Assembly (NCBI GenBank): GCA_964496205.1
Contig: CAZBXV010000039.1
Coordinates: forward strand, 1 to 21,366
Reading direction: 5' to 3'
Source: CAYLHS01 sp964496205
GTDB lineage: Bacteria; Actinomycetota; Acidimicrobiia; Spongiisociales; UBA4744
DNA: 21,366 bases
Shown in pieces: positions 7,089 to 17,260 of this stretch; positions within the stretch are counted from its first letter, which is position 1, and each line of letters begins with the position of its first letter. The notes beneath the pieces were generated by a model. The model saw only the letters and a program-made list of their open reading frames with translations, was not told the DNA's origin and did no database searches. The translations under genes were made by a program, and so were the position numbers.

Positions 7089-7092
7089 GCTC

Positions 7093-8034
7093 CTACTGCT
7101 GTGGTGACGGCGGTGACTGATCCGCCTCCGCTGCCCACATCTCCTTGATGGCGCCGAGGCTGCCGAGGATTCCGCTGGTCTCGACGGGCAGGAAGATCTT
7201 CGTGGCCTTCCCGTCCGCCATGCCCTGGAGAGCGTCCAGGTAGCGGATCGTGATCAGGTCGGGCGTGGGATCTCCGTTGTGGATCGCCCCGAACACTCGC
7301 TCGATCGCCTGTCCTTCACCTTCGGCGACCGTGAGCTTCTGGTACTTGTCGGCCTCGGCGACCCGCTTGATCGCCTCTGCCTGACCTTCCGCCTCCAAGA
7401 CCCTGGCCTGCTTGACACCCTCCGCGCGGAGAATGGCTGAGCGCTTCTGGCCTTCGGCCTCCGTGACCACGGCACGCCGCTCCCGCTCCGCCTTCATCTG
7501 GCGGTGCATGGCGCTGGTGACATCCGGTGGCGGCTCGATCCTCTGAATCTCGACACGCACCACTCTGGTGCCCCAGACGTCGGTGGCATCGTCGAGGATC
7601 TGGCGAAGCTGCGTGTTGATCTTCTCCCGTGAGGTCAACGCCTCGTCGAGCTGAAGATCGCCGACGACGTTACGAAGGTTCGTCTGTGCGAGTTTGGTCG
7701 CAGCCAAGATGAAGTTCGCTACGTTGTACTTGAGCTTCACAGGGTCTGTCGCCTGGTAGTACACAACGGCGTCAACGGTCACGACGACGTTGTCCTTTGT
7801 GATGACTTCCTGCGGTGGCACATCCACGACCTGTTCTCGCATGTCCACCCTGCGCATCTGCTCGATGAACGGGATGATGAAGTTCAGGCCCGGATCTGCG
7901 ATGCGGCGATACTTGCCGAAGCGCTCGACCAGACCCTTCTGGTACTGCGAGACGATCTTGATCGCGTTTGCGACGTAGAAGATCGCAAACGCTGCGATGA
8001 CGATCAGCAGGATGACTGCTGGTGAGAAGTCCAT
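7093..8034 (-). CDS. SPFH/band-7 (stomatin-like, QmcA-type) membrane protein
   Basis: The 313-residue protein has one N-terminal membrane segment (about 5-24) and then the SPFH domain: YQKGLVERFGKYRRI, DPGLNFIIPFIEQM, the VDMREQVVDVPPQEVITKDNV block typical of stomatins, and ALTSREKINTQLRQILDD. A charged, Ala/Glu-rich helical stretch (about 180-245, rich in AEG/EAEGQ repeats) suits coiled-coil assembly into the large ring oligomers known for this family. Stomatin-like proteins scaffold membrane microdomains and regulate proteases. The start ATG lies three bases after the stop of the NfeD-containing gene, with GGAAAGG as ribosome-binding site, so the two are co-translated. Pairing of NfeD with stomatin is a known conserved arrangement. 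Confidence 0.93.
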   Translation of the reverse strand: MDFSPAVILLIVIAAFAIFYVANAIKIVSQYQKGLVERFGKYRRIADPGLNFIIPFIEQMRRVDMREQVVDVPPQEVITKDNVVVTVDAVVYYQATDPVKLKYNVANFILAATKLAQTNLRNVVGDLQLDEALTSREKINTQLRQILDDATDVWGTRVVRVEIQRIEPPPDVTSAMHRQMKAERERRAVVTEAEGQKRSAILRAEGVKQARVLEAEGQAEAIKRVAEADKYQKLTVAEGEGQAIERVFGAIHNGDPTPDLITIRYLDALQGMADGKATKIFLPVETSGILGSLGAIKEMWAAEADQSPPSPQQ

Positions 8035-8037
8035 TTG

Positions 8038-8817
8038 CTACCTTTCCTCGACAGGCTCGACAACGAGCCGTGTTCCTCTGACTGCGATGACCCGAACTGT
8101 CGTGCCTTCTTCGATCCGATCGATGTCGGCCGTCGCCCGCCACTCCTCGGTCTCGACCTTCACACGGCCTTGATCGTGAATGGGTTCGACTGTCTCGAGG
8201 ACCTTTCCTACCGCGCCGATCAGCCGGTTCGCTCCGACCGAAGGCTGCGGTTCGTCCGCCGGTGCAAGCCTCCTGAGGCCGATGAGGGCCAGGAAGGACA
8301 CGACCAGGAAGGCCGCCCACTGGATGCCCACGGCCACGTTCAGCCAGGCGAGAATCGCCGCGACGACAGCGCCGACGGCAAACGGCAAGATGAAGAATCC
8401 GGCCGTGAATACCTCACCGACGCCGAATACGAAGGCGGCGGCAATCCAGACCCACCTCCACAGTTCGTTGTCCATGTTGTTGCTCCCTCCGTTGAACGCT
8501 GCGGCGGAGATGCCGATGATGCCCAGCACCAGAATCAAGACTATGCCGAAGCGTGATTGTCTCTGGCGTTTGCTGGTCACCGTTTTCCATGTCTTTGTTG
8601 GGTTGTCGACCGGGTCACGTTGCTCTTCTGCCCACGATTCGGCGAATCGGGCGAGGTCGGCGCCGACAACCGCCTCCGGGGCCTTGCCCTCTGCGGCGGC
8701 GAGTTTGAGGTGCTGTTCGAGTTCCGCCTTCATTTCGTCGACGGCGCGCCGGGGTACCCGTGTCTCGATCCAATACCGCTCGCAGTCTTCGACGATTTTC
8801 ATCACGTCACTGGACAT
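8038..8817 (-). CDS. HAAS-like (DUF1700-type) plus NfeD fusion membrane protein
   Basis: A single 259-residue frame joins two parts. Residues 1 to about 70 are a soluble helical domain (MKIVEDCERYWIETRVP, MKAELEQHLKLA, ARFAESWAEEQ) of the kind found in membrane proteins encoded next to PadR regulators. A membrane segment (about 90-108) follows. From M115 onward it is a short NfeD protein: three membrane segments (LWRWVWIAAAFVFGVGEVFT and following), then a C-terminal OB-like domain (about 195-259) ending TTVRVIAVRGTRLVVEP. It lacks the serine-protease domain of long NfeD proteins. The ATG at 8817 has AAAGGAGG four bases upstream and overlaps the PadR stop by 11 bases. An internal ribosome-binding site could start NfeD separately. 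The SPFH partner follows after three bases. The HAAS assignment is by eye and less certain than NfeD. Confidence 0.85.
   Translation of the reverse strand: MSSDVMKIVEDCERYWIETRVPRRAVDEMKAELEQHLKLAAAEGKAPEAVVGADLARFAESWAEEQRDPVDNPTKTWKTVTSKRQRQSRFGIVLILVLGIIGISAAAFNGGSNNMDNELWRWVWIAAAFVFGVGEVFTAGFFILPFAVGAVVAAILAWLNVAVGIQWAAFLVVSFLALIGLRRLAPADEPQPSVGANRLIGAVGKVLETVEPIHDQGRVKVETEEWRATADIDRIEEGTTVRVIAVRGTRLVVEPVEER
8473..8490 (-). promoter_or_regulatory. Internal ribosome-binding site and start for a stand-alone NfeD
   Basis: On the minus strand GGAGGGAG (8490-8483) stands seven bases before an in-frame ATG (8475-8473) inside the fusion gene. Translation from here gives MDNELWRWVW, the usual beginning of a short NfeD protein. 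The site is as strong as any start signal in the window, though the region is already inside an open frame. Confidence 0.55.
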
Positions 8818-9148
8818 GGGCACCTCCTTTCAATACTGCGTCCACGCCTCGAACCAGCTCCCTCCATGATGCACCCCACTCCGCCAATCTCGCGGTACCT
8901 TCGGAGCGGATGCGGTAGTACTTCCGTTTCGGCCCCTCCTTGGATGCAACCCTGTAGCCCTCGATGAGACCCTGCTTCTGGAGGCGGCTCAGCGACGGAT
9001 AGATACTTCCTTCGCTCACCAGCGCGAGGCCGCGCCTTTGGAGCTTGCGGACCATCTCGTAGCCGTAGCTGGGTTCCTCCGAGATCACTGCCAGCAGGCA
9101 GAGATCGAGTGCGCCTTTGAGTAGTTGGGAGCTGTGTTCGACGCCCAT
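8807..9148 (-). CDS. PadR-family transcriptional regulator
   Basis: The 113-residue protein has the PadR winged-helix pattern: LLKGALDLCLLAVI, SYGYEMVRKLQ, SEGSIYPSLSRLQKQGLI, then the wing with GPKRKYYRIRSEG and a C-terminal dimer helix. PadR proteins are small repressors that usually control the adjacent membrane-protein gene. I chose the ATG at 9148 because AGGAGGT lies just before it and the protein then starts at the normal point; the frame continues upstream. The stop overlaps the start of the HAAS/NfeD gene by 11 bases, so the two are coupled. A palindrome covers the region just upstream of the ribosome-binding site and suggests self-repression. The same pairing recurs at 15781-16777. 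Confidence 0.92.
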   Translation of the reverse strand: MGVEHSSQLLKGALDLCLLAVISEEPSYGYEMVRKLQRRGLALVSEGSIYPSLSRLQKQGLIEGYRVASKEGPKRKYYRIRSEGTARLAEWGASWRELVRGVDAVLKGGAHVQ

Positions 9149-9155
9149 GTACCTC

Positions 9156-9176
9156 CTAGCATGCAATGCATCATAG
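9156..9176. promoter_or_regulatory. Palindrome upstream of PadR, probable operator
   Basis: The 21 bases form an imperfect palindrome (eight of ten positions match on each side of the centre): CTAG..ATGCA, a central A, then TGCAT..ATAG on the plus strand. It overlaps the end of the ribosome-binding site of the PadR gene, where a repressor could block both transcription and translation start. Confidence 0.5.
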
Positions 9177-9221
9177 TCGAAGGACCCTTGCACCGCAAGG
9201 TAGCTCGATCCTGTCGCAGCG

Positions 9222-10789
9222 CTACGGGGTCACATAGAACGTACTGATCGCCCTATCGAGTGCTTCGAAGTCGGCGTCGGTGGATATCTGTACCTGGAGC
9301 AGCACGAGGAAGGCGCCGTCGGCCGGTTCCGCTGCGATGTTCACGAAGGCTGCACCGATGTCGCCACATCCTTCATAGATGTCCATAAGTCCCTCGTAGA
9401 GACCGTCGTCGTAGTCGTAGCGCGTTGGTGGATTGCAGGAATCGGAGAAATCGAATATGGCGAGCAAGTCGGTCTCGTCATAGACACCGACGAAGTCGGA
9501 TGAGGCCCCGAAGAAGAGCCCGGGAGCATCCCAGTAGTTGTAGAAGTCATCAATCGAAGGAGAGGCGATGATGGTCAGGCCCACCTCCTGATCGTCGAGG
9601 ATCCACGAGCCTCCATAGGTATCCGTCCACTCCACCGGTACGTCGACCGACAGAACTCCCATGTCGTCGTAGATGGTCATGTAGTCCGTGTAGGACGTGC
9701 CGGTGTCGGTCACATTCACGTCTTCTTGGAGTGCGAACGCAACCTCGAGCGTCCTGTCGGTGTTCAGCGTGCCGTCGAGATACTCGCCGGTCGCCGGCCG
9801 GTACACCTCGACGGTCAAAGGATCGGATGGCGTATGCGAACGGAGGATGTCGCAGTAGTCGGCCATGGTCCCGTCCGTTGCGAGCACGAGTCCTTCGGGC
9901 GCAGTGAGGATGTCTCCACCCTCGATGCCGGTTTTCTGTGCCGGCGACCCCGACTCGACCGACGCCACCCAGATTCCCGAGTATCCATCGCCTATGAACG
10001 CCTGCCCATTGATACCAAGAGACGTGATGTTTTGGCCTGCCACGAGCTGGTCGAGAATGCCCTGTGCCTCGCTCGCCGCGATAGCGAACGCCTGGCCGGC
10101 CTGGTCACCGGCGTAGCTGATCCCGACGACTTGACCGTTCTCGGTGACCACGGGGCCACCCGAGTTGCCGGGGAGGATGTCTGCCGACTCCTCGATCACG
10201 TGATCGACCGAAGCCCAGCTCGTCTCTCCGTCCGCGTTCTCCTTGGAGACGATTCCGTCGAGAACCGTGTACTCCTCGGTACCGAGGGGATACCCGACCG
10301 CGTAGATCTTCATTCCAGCCGTCACCGGTCCGTCGTACCAGGAGAGAAAGGGGAAGCCGTCACCGTCGATGTCGATGACTGCGAGATCGGAGCACTCGGA
10401 GACGCCGAGCACGCGAGCATTTCGCGGCTTGTTCTCACCGTTCACGTAGACCTGGAGGAACGCCGCTCCGGTGACCACGTGGTTGTTGGTGACGGCGATA
10501 CCGGAAGGGTCGATGATGAAACCTGATCCGGAGCCAGCCGTGTTGTAGAGAGCACCCGCCTCTGGGTCGACGAAGGTTCCCTCGGCAACGATCCGGACGA
10601 CGGCACCCTTGACGTCCTCTAGCGAAGCTGCCGCGGACGGGCCGGGGGCACCGTGGTAGTCGGCGCCGCTGTGGTCGTAGTGGAAGCTGTGGTCGTCGTT
10701 GCCGTCGTTGTCGGAGCGGCTCCGCCTCCGCACGATGCTGCCACGAGCGCGACGACAGCCATCAGGAGCAAGCCCGATACACGTCTCAT
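9222..10789 (-). CDS. Lipoprotein HtrA/DegP-like serine protease, reading frame broken near the N-terminus
   Basis: The mature enzyme is an extracytoplasmic S1C protease. In the long frame (10733 to 9222) the triad is complete: His85 in NNHVVTGA, Asp116 in ECSDLAVI, Ser191 in LPGNSGGPVV. A PDZ domain (IWVASVESGSPAQKTGIEGGD) and a C-terminal domain of about 170 residues, unknown to me, follow. The long frame has no signal peptide. The other frame, from ATG 10789, encodes MRRVSGLLLM and a lipobox ending LVAASC, then a Thr-rich linker, and stops at 10619. Adding one base to the five-G run at 10644-10648 would join both into a normal lipoprotease (TTTVPPGPSAAASLEDVK). So this is a sequencing error, a real mutation, or a switchable frame. 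It lies 73 bases upstream of the PadR gene on the same strand. Confidence 0.85.
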
Positions 10790-10803
10790 CAGTTTCCCGT
10801 CTC

Positions 10804-10816
10804 TCGCTACTAGCGA
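10804..10816. promoter_or_regulatory. 13-base palindrome upstream of the HtrA-like gene
   Basis: TCGCTA (10804-10809), C, TAGCGA (10811-10816) is a perfect inverted repeat 15 bases before the protease start codon. It could be an operator or a short hairpin in the leader. No T-run follows, so it is not a good terminator for clpB, which ends at 10871 on the same strand. Confidence 0.4.
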
Positions 10817-10870
10817 AACTACGTGCACCGGACGGGCACTGTGTGGAAATCGGGCAACTTCGACCTTCGG

Positions 10871-13432
<2,562 letters not shown>

Positions 13433-13448
13433 AGTACCTGTGTAAAAA

Positions 13449-13476
13449 ATCTGAGTGTAAGTATATCAGATTCTGA
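13449..13476 (-). promoter_or_regulatory. Putative clpB promoter with overlapping inverted repeats
   Basis: On the minus strand TATACT (13465-13460) is a good -10 hexamer, 27 bases before the clpB ATG. It is enclosed by the inverted repeat ATCTGA (13449-13454) and TCAGAT (13466-13471), which overlaps the perfect palindrome TCAGA-T-TCTGA (13466-13476). No clear -35 is visible. A regulator binding these repeats would cover the -10. Confidence 0.4.
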
Positions 13477-13520
13477 CCAGGCATGGAAACGCTTGCTGCG
13501 CTAGGCCGATTCGGCCAACG

Positions 13521-13583
13521 AGCTACCAGCTACCAGCGGCCGGTCGCCGGCCACCAGCAAAACGCGACCGCAACCGCTGCGAA
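13521..13583 (-). repeat. Leader plus heptamer array, inverted copy
   Basis: On the plus strand the units are AGCTACC (13521-13527), AGCTACC (13528-13534), AGCGGCC, GGTCGCC and GGCCACC. They are followed by the reverse complement of the leader (13554-13583). Read on the minus strand the leader is GGTCGCGTTTTGCTGG preceded by CGCAGCGGTTGC, matching the copies at 490 and 19894. Confidence 0.65.
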
Positions 13584-13638
13584 GTCACGCAATGCGGCAC
13601 GGAGCACGGGCGTGAAACACGGCGAGCAGGCGAGACCC

Positions 13639-13690
13639 AGAGACCAGTCGCGAGTCATCAGTCATCATCCAGAACGCGGCCATAGTCGCC
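13639..13690 (-). repeat. Second inverted leader plus heptamer array
   Basis: The plus-strand units are AGAGACC (13639-13645), AGTCGCG, AGTCATC (13653-13659), AGTCATC (13660-13666) and ATCCAGA. The leader on the minus strand reads GGCGACTATGGCCGCGTTC then TGGATG (13690-13666), related to the leaders at 761 and 19894. Confidence 0.6.
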
Positions 13691-13714
13691 CTCAGACCTC
13701 GCGGCGCATGGGGC

Positions 13715-13735
13715 GAAGTGCGAAATATGAAGTAC
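13715..13735 (+). repeat. GAAGTAC-type heptamer array
   Basis: Three adjacent heptamers, GAAGTGC, GAAATAT and GAAGTAC, form an array whose reverse complement matches 19061-19081 (GTACTTC, GTATTTC, GTATCCC). This is a second sequence class of heptamer array in the same genome. Confidence 0.6.
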
Positions 13736-13759
13736 CGGCCCATGGCCTGTGGGCGGCCC

Positions 13760-14146
13760 CTACTCGTCGAGGAGCTGGAGTCTCCGGTTGAGCGCGTCGA
13801 GGACGGCGCGAACCGTTGCGAGAGAGGGGTCGTCGTCCCTGATGAGTGCGCTTCCCACGAGTCGCTCGTCCAGGTTGCGGATGTCGACTTGGGCGAGTGC
13901 GACACGAGCAACTCCGAGTTCTTGGGTTGCGATGGCCGCGAGATCGAGAACGAGGGCGTCGTGGGCCGCGTGCTGGATTGCCGAGAGGGTCGCTTCCCCG
14001 ACGAGGCGCGGACGGATTGTGAGGTCGGGGTTTCCGGTGGCCTTGCCGATGAACTCCTCTTCTTCCCATGACAAGGTGACGGTGACGGCCGCATCGTCAC
14101 CTTCGAGAGACTCTTGGATGTGGACAATGGCGGGTCTGGATCGCAT
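13760..14146 (-). CDS. Hypothetical protein, probably real
   Basis: I do not recognise this 128-residue acidic protein. The N-terminal half reads as beta strands (PAIVHIQESLEGDDAAVTVTLSWEEEEFIG). The second half begins RPRLVGEATLSAIQHA, continues with strands around VARVALAQV and RLVGSALIRDD, and ends with a helix, VRAVLDALNRRLQLL. The pattern of alternating strands and helices, the position bias and the absence of a better frame on the other strand support a real gene. No signal peptide or membrane segment is seen, so it should be cytoplasmic. It starts 84 bases after the stop of the Ycf46-like ATPase on the same strand and may share its transcript. The ribosome-binding site is poor. The same-strand stop just upstream of the ATG excludes a longer N-terminus. 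Confidence 0.65.
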   Translation of the reverse strand: MRSRPAIVHIQESLEGDDAAVTVTLSWEEEEFIGKATGNPDLTIRPRLVGEATLSAIQHAAHDALVLDLAAIATQELGVARVALAQVDIRNLDERLVGSALIRDDDPSLATVRAVLDALNRRLQLLDE

Positions 14147-14229
14147 GGCGTGAGCCTACCCGACCGAGCGTGTCATTCGCTCCTCGTGCACCAATACATC
14201 AACCTTCGCCGCGTTCCTGACGGCCGCCA

Positions 14230-15675
<1,446 letters not shown>

Positions 15676-15725
15676 GAGTAGGAGTATCGCCCGGTTCGAG
15701 CGTGAGGCTGAGGGATTCCCAAGAG

Positions 15726-15740
15726 GGCTCCTGAGGAGCC
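15726..15740. repeat. Short inverted repeat between divergent genes
   Basis: GGCTCC (15726-15731), TGA, GGAGCC (15735-15740) is a perfect 6-bp inverted repeat midway between the divergent Ycf46-like and PadR genes. It could be an operator for either promoter; no T-run supports termination. Confidence 0.4.
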
Positions 15741-15757
15741 TGGCTCTACCCGTCCTT

Positions 15758-15780
15758 GCTAGATCGGTAATCTATCTAGC
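15758..15780. promoter_or_regulatory. Palindromic operator and possible leaderless promoter of the second PadR gene
   Basis: GCTAGAT (15758-15764) and ATCTAGC (15774-15780) are perfect inverted repeats. A nested pair, TAGAT/ATCTA, overlaps them. The right arm touches the ATG at 15781. TAATCT (15768-15773) has the TANNNT form of an actinobacterial -10 and ends seven bases before the ATG. No Shine-Dalgarno sequence is present, which suits a leaderless transcript directly repressed by its own product. Confidence 0.55.
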
Positions 15781-16137
15781 ATGGTGCGCGTGGCGAGAAG
15801 AACCGACAGGAGAGGGCAGTGGCTCAAGGGCTTGCTCGACCTCTGCCTGCTGGGGATCCTGTCGCGAGGAGAAGCCTATGGGTATGAAATCGCCAGGCAC
15901 CTCGCGGATGGGGGGATCGGCGAAGTGAAAGGGGGAACGTTGTATCCGGCGTTGTCGAAGCTGGAGGATGCCGGGCTCGTCGCTACCTCGTGGCGCGAGA
16001 GCGAGAGCGGTCCCAACCGCAAGTACTACGTGATCACGGAGGACGGCCGGCGGGTGTTGGAGGAGGAGTCGTCCGCGTGGTCTTCGATGTCCGAGGCAGC
16101 ATCGAGGCTGATGAAAGGGGTCCATCATGACGCCTGA
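15781..16137 (+). CDS. PadR-family transcriptional regulator (second copy)
   Basis: The 118-residue protein shows the PadR fold: WLKGLLDLCLLGIL, AYGYEIARHLAD, VKGGTLYPALSKLEDAGLV, a wing with GPNRKYYVITEDG, and a C-terminal helix. It resembles the regulator at 8807-9148 over most of its length, so the two are paralogous members of one family. The ATG at 15781 has no ribosome-binding site and abuts a palindrome, so a leaderless, self-repressed gene is likely. Its last 11 bases overlap the start of the HAAS-like membrane gene, exactly the overlap length seen in the first pair. The target is probably this two-gene operon itself. Confidence 0.93.
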   Translation: MVRVARRTDRRGQWLKGLLDLCLLGILSRGEAYGYEIARHLADGGIGEVKGGTLYPALSKLEDAGLVATSWRESESGPNRKYYVITEDGRRVLEEESSAWSSMSEAASRLMKGVHHDA

Positions 16138-16777
16138 GAACTGGACGTACCTATCGCAACTGGTGAGAGCGATGCGGCAGTGCGGCATCAGGGGAGAGAG
16201 GATCGGTGAACGCGTCGCAGAGATCGCGGACCACCTCGAAGAGTCGGGGGCCGATCCAGTTGCCGAGTTCGGCCGTCCGATCGAGCTCGCCGAACGGCTG
16301 GCCGTCGACGAGAAGCTCCTGCCCGTGTGGGCACGGTCTCTCGTGGTGCAGCTGGCCGGGATGTCCCTCGCGATGATTGGCGCCGCGGTTGGCACACCGG
16401 CCTTCTTCAGTCCGGCTCCTGTGACAGTCGAACTCGGTCAGGTGTTGTGGGCGGTGGTCTTCGGAGCGCTCATCATGGTGGTTGGATGGCTGGGGGTCCG
16501 CCATCTCGATGGGAAGAGCTGGGAGTCCGGGTTCGCGTGGTGGTGGTTTCCGGTGATCATTCTCGGCGTGTGGGTGGGGCAGAAGCTCCAGATTGGGCTC
16601 CACGTCGCGCTGTTCACTGCGACCCGAGCAGTCGCTGCCACGGTCGGAATCGTGTTCGCCGCGGTCGGGCTGTCGATCGCGAGCATGTACAGCTCGCGTG
16701 TCCGGTTCCCTCCTGGCGCCGAGTATCTGAAGCCGTTGAGGCGCGGCCCGTTCTCTGGCTCCTCGAAACGGCCCTAG
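16127..16777 (+). CDS. PadR-linked membrane protein with HAAS-like N-terminal domain
   Basis: The 216-residue protein has a soluble helical N-terminal part (1-66: LSQLVRAMRQCGIRGERIGERVAEI, then DHLEESGADPVAEFGRPIELAERLA). Its pattern fits the HAAS/DUF1700-like domains found beside PadR regulators. Four membrane segments follow (about 70-90, 104-124, 136-153, 162-185), ending in a short basic tail. No enzyme motif is visible. Pairs like this are thought to sense a membrane or ligand signal and relay it to the PadR repressor; that is a family-level inference. The ATG has AAAGGGG upstream, inside the PadR gene, so expression is translationally coupled. Unlike the first pair, no NfeD part is attached and the membrane part is unrelated to NfeD. 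Confidence 0.8.
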   Translation: MTPENWTYLSQLVRAMRQCGIRGERIGERVAEIADHLEESGADPVAEFGRPIELAERLAVDEKLLPVWARSLVVQLAGMSLAMIGAAVGTPAFFSPAPVTVELGQVLWAVVFGALIMVVGWLGVRHLDGKSWESGFAWWWFPVIILGVWVGQKLQIGLHVALFTATRAVAATVGIVFAAVGLSIASMYSSRVRFPPGAEYLKPLRRGPFSGSSKRP

Positions 16778-16808
16778 GGCTCCCCGTTGCTGCTGAGGGC
16801 TGCCAACT

Positions 16809-16823
16809 GCGAGCAACGCTCGC
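16809..16823 (+). terminator. Short hairpin after the HAAS-like gene
   Basis: GCGAGC (16809-16814), AAC, GCTCGC (16818-16823) forms a perfect 6-bp stem followed by TCTTGCC. It is a weak terminator candidate in the 64-base gap before the archease gene. Confidence 0.35.
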
Positions 16824-16841
16824 TCTTGCCACAATGACGCG

Positions 16842-17243
16842 GTGCGCTACGAGACTATCGATCACACAGGCGACGCCGGAATCATCGCCTATGGCACGTC
16901 GATGAACGAGCTGTTCGAGAACGCTGCCTACGGCATGTTCGATCTCATGTTCGACCTGTCCTTGACGCGGCCGGATCGAGCGAGGCACATCGAGATCCAG
17001 GGATCCGATCGGGAAGAGGTGCTGTACGGCTGGCTGTCCGAGACGCTGTATCGATTCGAGACAGAGGACACGGTGTGGTGCTCGTTCGAGGTACGGGTCG
17101 GCACAGGCGGACTGGTCGCCGTCGTGGGAGGCACGAACCCGCCTGCTCTTCGCGGATCACCGGTCAAAGCCGTCACCAGACACGACCTCACGATTGCACA
17201 ACAGGGTAAGAACTGGACAGCTACCGTCCTCTTCGACACGTAG
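16842..17243 (+). CDS. Archease (RtcB activator)
   Basis: Archease is a small protein that speeds the guanylylation and turnover of the RNA ligase RtcB and binds metal through conserved Asp/His residues. This 133-residue protein starts with the family hallmark YETIDHTGDAGIIAYG (D7, H8 and D11 being metal-site positions). It continues with LFENAAYGMFDLMFDL, a region around EEVLYGWLSETLYRFET typical of archeases, and RGSPVKAVTRHDLTI near the end. The start is GTG 16842. I see no clear ribosome-binding site, but CACAAT ends six bases before the GTG, so a leaderless start is possible. It belongs with rtcB at 17659, separated only by mscL on the same strand. Confidence 0.92.
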   Translation: MRYETIDHTGDAGIIAYGTSMNELFENAAYGMFDLMFDLSLTRPDRARHIEIQGSDREEVLYGWLSETLYRFETEDTVWCSFEVRVGTGGLVAVVGGTNPPALRGSPVKAVTRHDLTIAQQGKNWTATVLFDT

Positions 17244-17260
17244 TCGGCCGAGGAGTCGCA

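Larger units (their letters stand above)
13433..13759. other. Non-coding gap between clpB and the small hypothetical gene, filled with repeats
   Basis: Besides the clpB promoter region, the gap contains a perfect 13-base palindrome (GGCCGA-T-TCGGCC, 13504-13516), two leader-plus-heptamer arrays in minus orientation (13521-13583 and 13639-13690) and a third, sequence-distinct heptamer array (13715-13735). I see no gene: the open frames here carry no recognisable protein. Confidence 0.7.

Noticed and set aside
10619..10733. Programmed -1 frameshift in the HtrA-like gene
   Set aside because: The shift needed is -1, but the site reads G CCC CCG in frame and is not a canonical X XXY YYZ slippery heptamer. 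I saw no clear downstream stimulator. Indel or sequence error is simpler, though not excluded by sequence alone.
13433..13500. HspR (HAIR) or CIRCE element upstream of clpB
   Set aside because: Neither consensus could be found on either strand; the inverted repeats present have different arms.
13521..13735. CRISPR array
   Set aside because: Repeats are only seven bases, adjacent and degenerate, without spacers of constant size; no cas genes are present.
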